Source of the DNA: Candidatus Gastranaerophilales bacterium
Lineage (GTDB): Bacteria > Cyanobacteriota > Vampirovibrionia > Gastranaerophilales > Gastranaerophilaceae
Assembly: GCA_947628355.1 (NCBI GenBank)
Contig: CANQZO010000068.1
Location: forward strand, 1-9,373
DNA: 9,373 bases
Direction of reading: 5' to 3'
How positions within the stretch are numbered: position 1 is the stretch's first letter; each line of letters starts with the position of its first letter. Under the pieces are notes generated by a model. That model saw only the letters and a program-made list of their open reading frames with translations. It was not told where the DNA came from and did no database searches. Shown here in pieces: positions 7,065-9,373 of the stretch. A program made the translations under genes and the position numbers.

Positions 7065-7093
7065 TTGACATATACTTTGATGAGTTCCAAAAT
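7065..7093 (+). promoter_or_regulatory. Promoter of the glutamate synthase operon
   Basis: A perfect -35 TTGACA (7065-7070) is followed, after 17 bases, by CAAAAT (7088-7093), a 4/6 match to the -10 consensus. Transcription would then start at or within a few bases of the ATG at 7100, giving a leaderless or nearly leaderless mRNA. This agrees with the absence of any Shine-Dalgarno before 7100. TATACT (7071-7076) is an alternative -10 with a better hexamer but no good -35; it would give a leader of about 17 bases. Confidence 0.6.
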
Positions 7094-7099
7094 AAAAAT

Positions 7100-8206
7100 A
7101 TGTGTAGAATAGGCGCAATAAAATCCAAAAAATATTTACACCCGTCGATAGCCTTAAAGTTAATGCGTTCCCAGCAGAAAGGGCACGATAATTCGGGCTT
7201 CGCATTTGTAATGCAGGACTTGGGCGGAATATTTTCCGCATATAAAGAATTGCCGACATTATCAATGGCGGCAACGGTTGAAGGAACAAGGCGCGCTGAG
7301 GATATATTGCATAATTTAGGTTTTACGCGTGTGCTTCAATGGTCGCCCGAGATAAATAATCAAAAGGGTTTAAAAATTGAGCCTATTCCTAATTATATTT
7401 TTGAGTCGTTTCAATATCCTAAAAGCCATAAATATGCCACAAAAGAAGAAAAAGAGGAACTTTTAATTGATACTGCTTTATTGTTAAGGCATGAACTGGA
7501 AAAAGATAATCTTGGATTTATATATTCTTTTTGGCCTGATGTATTAACATTAAAGGAAATAGGCAGTCCTCGTGATATAGGTACATACTTCGGTCTTTGG
7601 GAAGAAAACGATGAGTTATGCGCTAAAATCATTACTGCACAGTGCAGGCAAAATACAAATTATGATATAGTAAGATACGCGGCACATCCGTTCTTTTTAG
7701 AGGGGTATACCGTTTTAGCTAACGGGGAAAATACTTTTTTTGAAAAAAACAGAGATTATCAGCAGTCGTTATATAAGGGCTATATTGGCTTTGAGTCTGA
7801 TTCTCAATGTTTTTTATATACTCTGCATTATGTAAACAAGATATTAAATTGGCCCGTTCAATATTATAAACATACGATAACGCCTTTGCCTTATGAGGAA
7901 ATAGAACAAAGAGAAGATAGAGATGTGCTTTTGAGAATAAAAGCGTCGCTTTCACATCTTGAAATTAACGGGCCTAACACTATTTTAGGTGTACTTCCGG
8001 ATGGCGAGCTTTTATGCGTTTGTGATTCAAAAAAATTAAGACCTGTTGTTGTCGGGCAAACGGATGAAACGGTAATAATGACCTCCGAAGTTACGGGAAT
8101 TAATGATATATTGCCGGATAGAGATACTTCTAAGGATATTTATCCCAATGAAAAAGAAACAATAATTGTAAATAATGATTTGACGGTGGAAAGATGGAAG
8201 CAGTAA
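7100..8206 (+). CDS. Glutamate synthase glutaminase subunit (class II glutamine amidotransferase)
   Basis: 368 residues. It would hydrolyse glutamine and pass ammonia to the FMN subunit encoded next, in the split 'archaeal-type' glutamate synthase. The start is fixed by chemistry: Cys2 in MCRIGAIKS is the N-terminal nucleophile, exposed when Met1 is removed. Other class II signatures are QQKGHDNSGF (25-34, matching the usual QHRGxDSxG), RQNT (183-186), AHPF (195-198), NGE (208-210, the oxyanion-hole region) and ESDS (232-235). KEIGSPRDIGTYFGL in the middle is typical of the stand-alone synthase amidotransferase rather than of GlmS, PurF or AsnB, whose partner domains are absent. No Shine-Dalgarno is present and a promoter sits immediately upstream. 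The 3' end overlaps the next gene by 13 bases, implying translational coupling. Confidence 0.9.
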   Translation: MCRIGAIKSKKYLHPSIALKLMRSQQKGHDNSGFAFVMQDLGGIFSAYKELPTLSMAATVEGTRRAEDILHNLGFTRVLQWSPEINNQKGLKIEPIPNYIFESFQYPKSHKYATKEEKEELLIDTALLLRHELEKDNLGFIYSFWPDVLTLKEIGSPRDIGTYFGLWEENDELCAKIITAQCRQNTNYDIVRYAAHPFFLEGYTVLANGENTFFEKNRDYQQSLYKGYIGFESDSQCFLYTLHYVNKILNWPVQYYKHTITPLPYEEIEQREDRDVLLRIKASLSHLEINGPNTILGVLPDGELLCVCDSKKLRPVVVGQTDETVIMTSEVTGINDILPDRDTSKDIYPNEKETIIVNNDLTVERWKQ

Positions 8207-9373
8207 AGATAAATCAATTACATTTGGATGACCTGCCGTGGATTGTGGAATATGATGAAAACAAGTGTATACAATGCGGCAGATGTACTGCTGCGTGCTC
8301 TTTCGGTGCTATAAAACCCGTTGTTGAAAAACGCAGAAAACAGTCAACGGGGCTTCAAAAGCCTGCATTTGACAGATTACTTGTTATTAAACAGAATGTA
8401 TCTTTTGAACATCATTGCAGAGGCTGCGGTATGTGTACAAGGGTTTGCCCTAACGGTGCAATAAAAGTTGTAAGAAATCCTAATGATAAATATTCCGTCA
8501 GATATCGTGCGGCTAAAGCAGATTCTGTTAAAAAGGGGGGACGTTCAAACTTAAATACAGAGGGAAGGACTTTAGATAAAATTAAAATCGGCAGAATATC
8601 GCAAATGACAGACCCCTCGTTAGATGCAGCACGCCACCAATTTGAATTAAGAACTCCTTTCGGCAGAGTTTTATCGGCAGACAAACTTTCACTGCATAAT
8701 GTAAACGGAAAAATGGAATTAAGTTCGCAATTACCGCCAAACAGGTGGATATACCCGATTATAATGGGCGATATGTCAATTGGTGCGGTCTCTTGGCGCA
8801 TGTGGGAAGCTATGGCAATAGCTACCGCATATTTGAATGAAGTAATGGGCATGCCTGTCAGAATGTGTACGGGAGAGGGCGGAATTCCCGTAAGACTTTT
8901 AAAATCACGCTATGTTAAGTATATGATACTTCAAATAGCTTCGGGACATTTTGGCTGGAACAGAATTATTCAATCCATGCCTGAAATGACGGAAGATCCC
9001 GCAGGGATATTAATAAAAATCGGACAGGGTGCAAAACCTGGTGACGGCGGATTATTAATGGCAAGTAAAGTTGCAAAATACGTGCAGGAAATTAGAGGCG
9101 TTCCAAGAGCAGACCTTTTAAGCCCTCCTACTCATCAAGGGTTGTATTCAATTGAGGAGAGCGTTCAAAAAATGTTCTTATCAATGAATGCGGCATTTAA
9201 TTTCCGCGTTCCGGTTGCAATAAAAACAGCGGCTTCGGTTACAAGTGTTTCTGTTTATAATAACCTTTTGCGCGACCCTTATAATATAGTAGGCGGATTT
9301 TTCTTAGACGGACTGGGAAAGCGGATAGGAACACTCTGTTCAACAAGTCTGAAAATCGAATACCGAAAAAAGA
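8194..9373 (+). CDS. gltB: Glutamate synthase FMN subunit with two N-terminal [4Fe-4S] clusters (3' end missing)
   Basis: ATG at 8194, preceded by GGTGGA and overlapping the amidotransferase gene by 13 bases. The frame is open to the window edge (393 codons); roughly a hundred or more residues are missing. Two canonical ferredoxin motifs are CxxCxxCxxxC at C25-C35 and C75-C85. The FMN/2-oxoglutarate domain follows, with GAKPGDGG (279-286), SPPTH (310-314) and YSIEE soon after, then VAIKTAAS and NIVGGFFLDG. These are hallmark segments of the glutamate synthase central domain. It reduces 2-iminoglutarate to glutamate using ammonia supplied by the upstream subunit; electrons come through the iron-sulphur clusters. 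The GxGxG third subunit is expected downstream but is not in the window. After LDG the expected GGTGA FMN loop is not intact (LGKRIGTLCSTSL), most likely through base errors at the sequence end. Confidence 0.92.
   Translation, partial: MEAVKINQLHLDDLPWIVEYDENKCIQCGRCTAACSFGAIKPVVEKRRKQSTGLQKPAFDRLLVIKQNVSFEHHCRGCGMCTRVCPNGAIKVVRNPNDKYSVRYRAAKADSVKKGGRSNLNTEGRTLDKIKIGRISQMTDPSLDAARHQFELRTPFGRVLSADKLSLHNVNGKMELSSQLPPNRWIYPIIMGDMSIGAVSWRMWEAMAIATAYLNEVMGMPVRMCTGEGGIPVRLLKSRYVKYMILQIASGHFGWNRIIQSMPEMTEDPAGILIKIGQGAKPGDGGLLMASKVAKYVQEIRGVPRADLLSPPTHQGLYSIEESVQKMFLSMNAAFNFRVPVAIKTAASVTSVSVYNNLLRDPYNIVGGFFLDGLGKRIGTLCSTSLKIEYRKK

Noticed and set aside
8535..8540. Six-G run in the FMN subunit gene as another slippage site
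   Set aside because: Shorter, in frame, within a housekeeping gene, and coding for ordinary Gly-Gly; no sign of a switch.
8412..8852. 146-codon minus-strand frame opposite the FMN subunit gene
   Set aside because: It is antisense to conserved ferredoxin and FMN-domain coding sequence, has no recognisable protein features, and is explained as a shadow.
9315..9373. Sequencing adapter at the window end
   Set aside because: The bases share only short chance matches with common adapters and still resemble the expected in-frame flavin-loop codons.

Overview
The window is AT-rich DNA, probably from a low-GC host-associated bacterium. It combines a split 'archaeal-type' glutamate synthase, two very large proteins that look like host- or competitor-interaction factors, and almost no conventional Sec signals. 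I cannot assign a taxon from sequence alone. The short N-terminal leader ending in ITFSGN on the metallopeptidase recalls leaders I loosely associate with gut Gastranaerophilales (Vampirovibrionia), but that is a weak inference.

Layout, left to right. (1) Positions 1-66 are the tail of an unidentified gene, closed by a strong rho-independent terminator (75-111). (2) From 245 to 4458 lies a giant modular gene of about 1400 codons. It has a perfect Shine-Dalgarno and an ATG at 245, but 23 codons later it runs into a 9-G homopolymer that throws the frame into a stop at 338-340. The remaining 4.1 kb is one open frame, readable from 322 to 4458. A 10-G or 7-G tract would restore the full protein. 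The locus therefore looks either like a poly-G phase-variable gene caught in the OFF state or like a homopolymer sequencing error. The protein has 21 RTX-like repeats of about 19-20 residues, a helical middle, a glycine-rich hydrophobic segment, and a C-terminal module with different codon use: the architecture of a polymorphic toxin or effector. (3) Convergent to it, 6753-4555 on the minus strand encodes a 732-residue protein. It has about ten 27-residue helical repeats, a beta-rich middle, and a C-terminal HExxH zinc peptidase resembling anthrax lethal-factor-type domains. (4) A 346-bp gap (6754-7099) holds an orphan minus-strand terminator and a good plus-strand promoter. (5) The plus-strand operon 7100-8206 and 8194-9373 encodes the glutaminase (class II amidotransferase) and the 2x[4Fe-4S]/FMN subunits of glutamate synthase. 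The second gene runs off the window, and its last ~55 bases look error-rich.

The glutamate synthase genes are ordinary nitrogen metabolism: the amidotransferase releases ammonia from glutamine and the FMN subunit uses it to make glutamate from 2-oxoglutarate. The interesting part is 112-6900, where a probable phase-variable RTX-like toxin or adhesin faces a probable zinc-protease effector. No tRNA, rRNA, CRISPR array or insertion sequence was seen.
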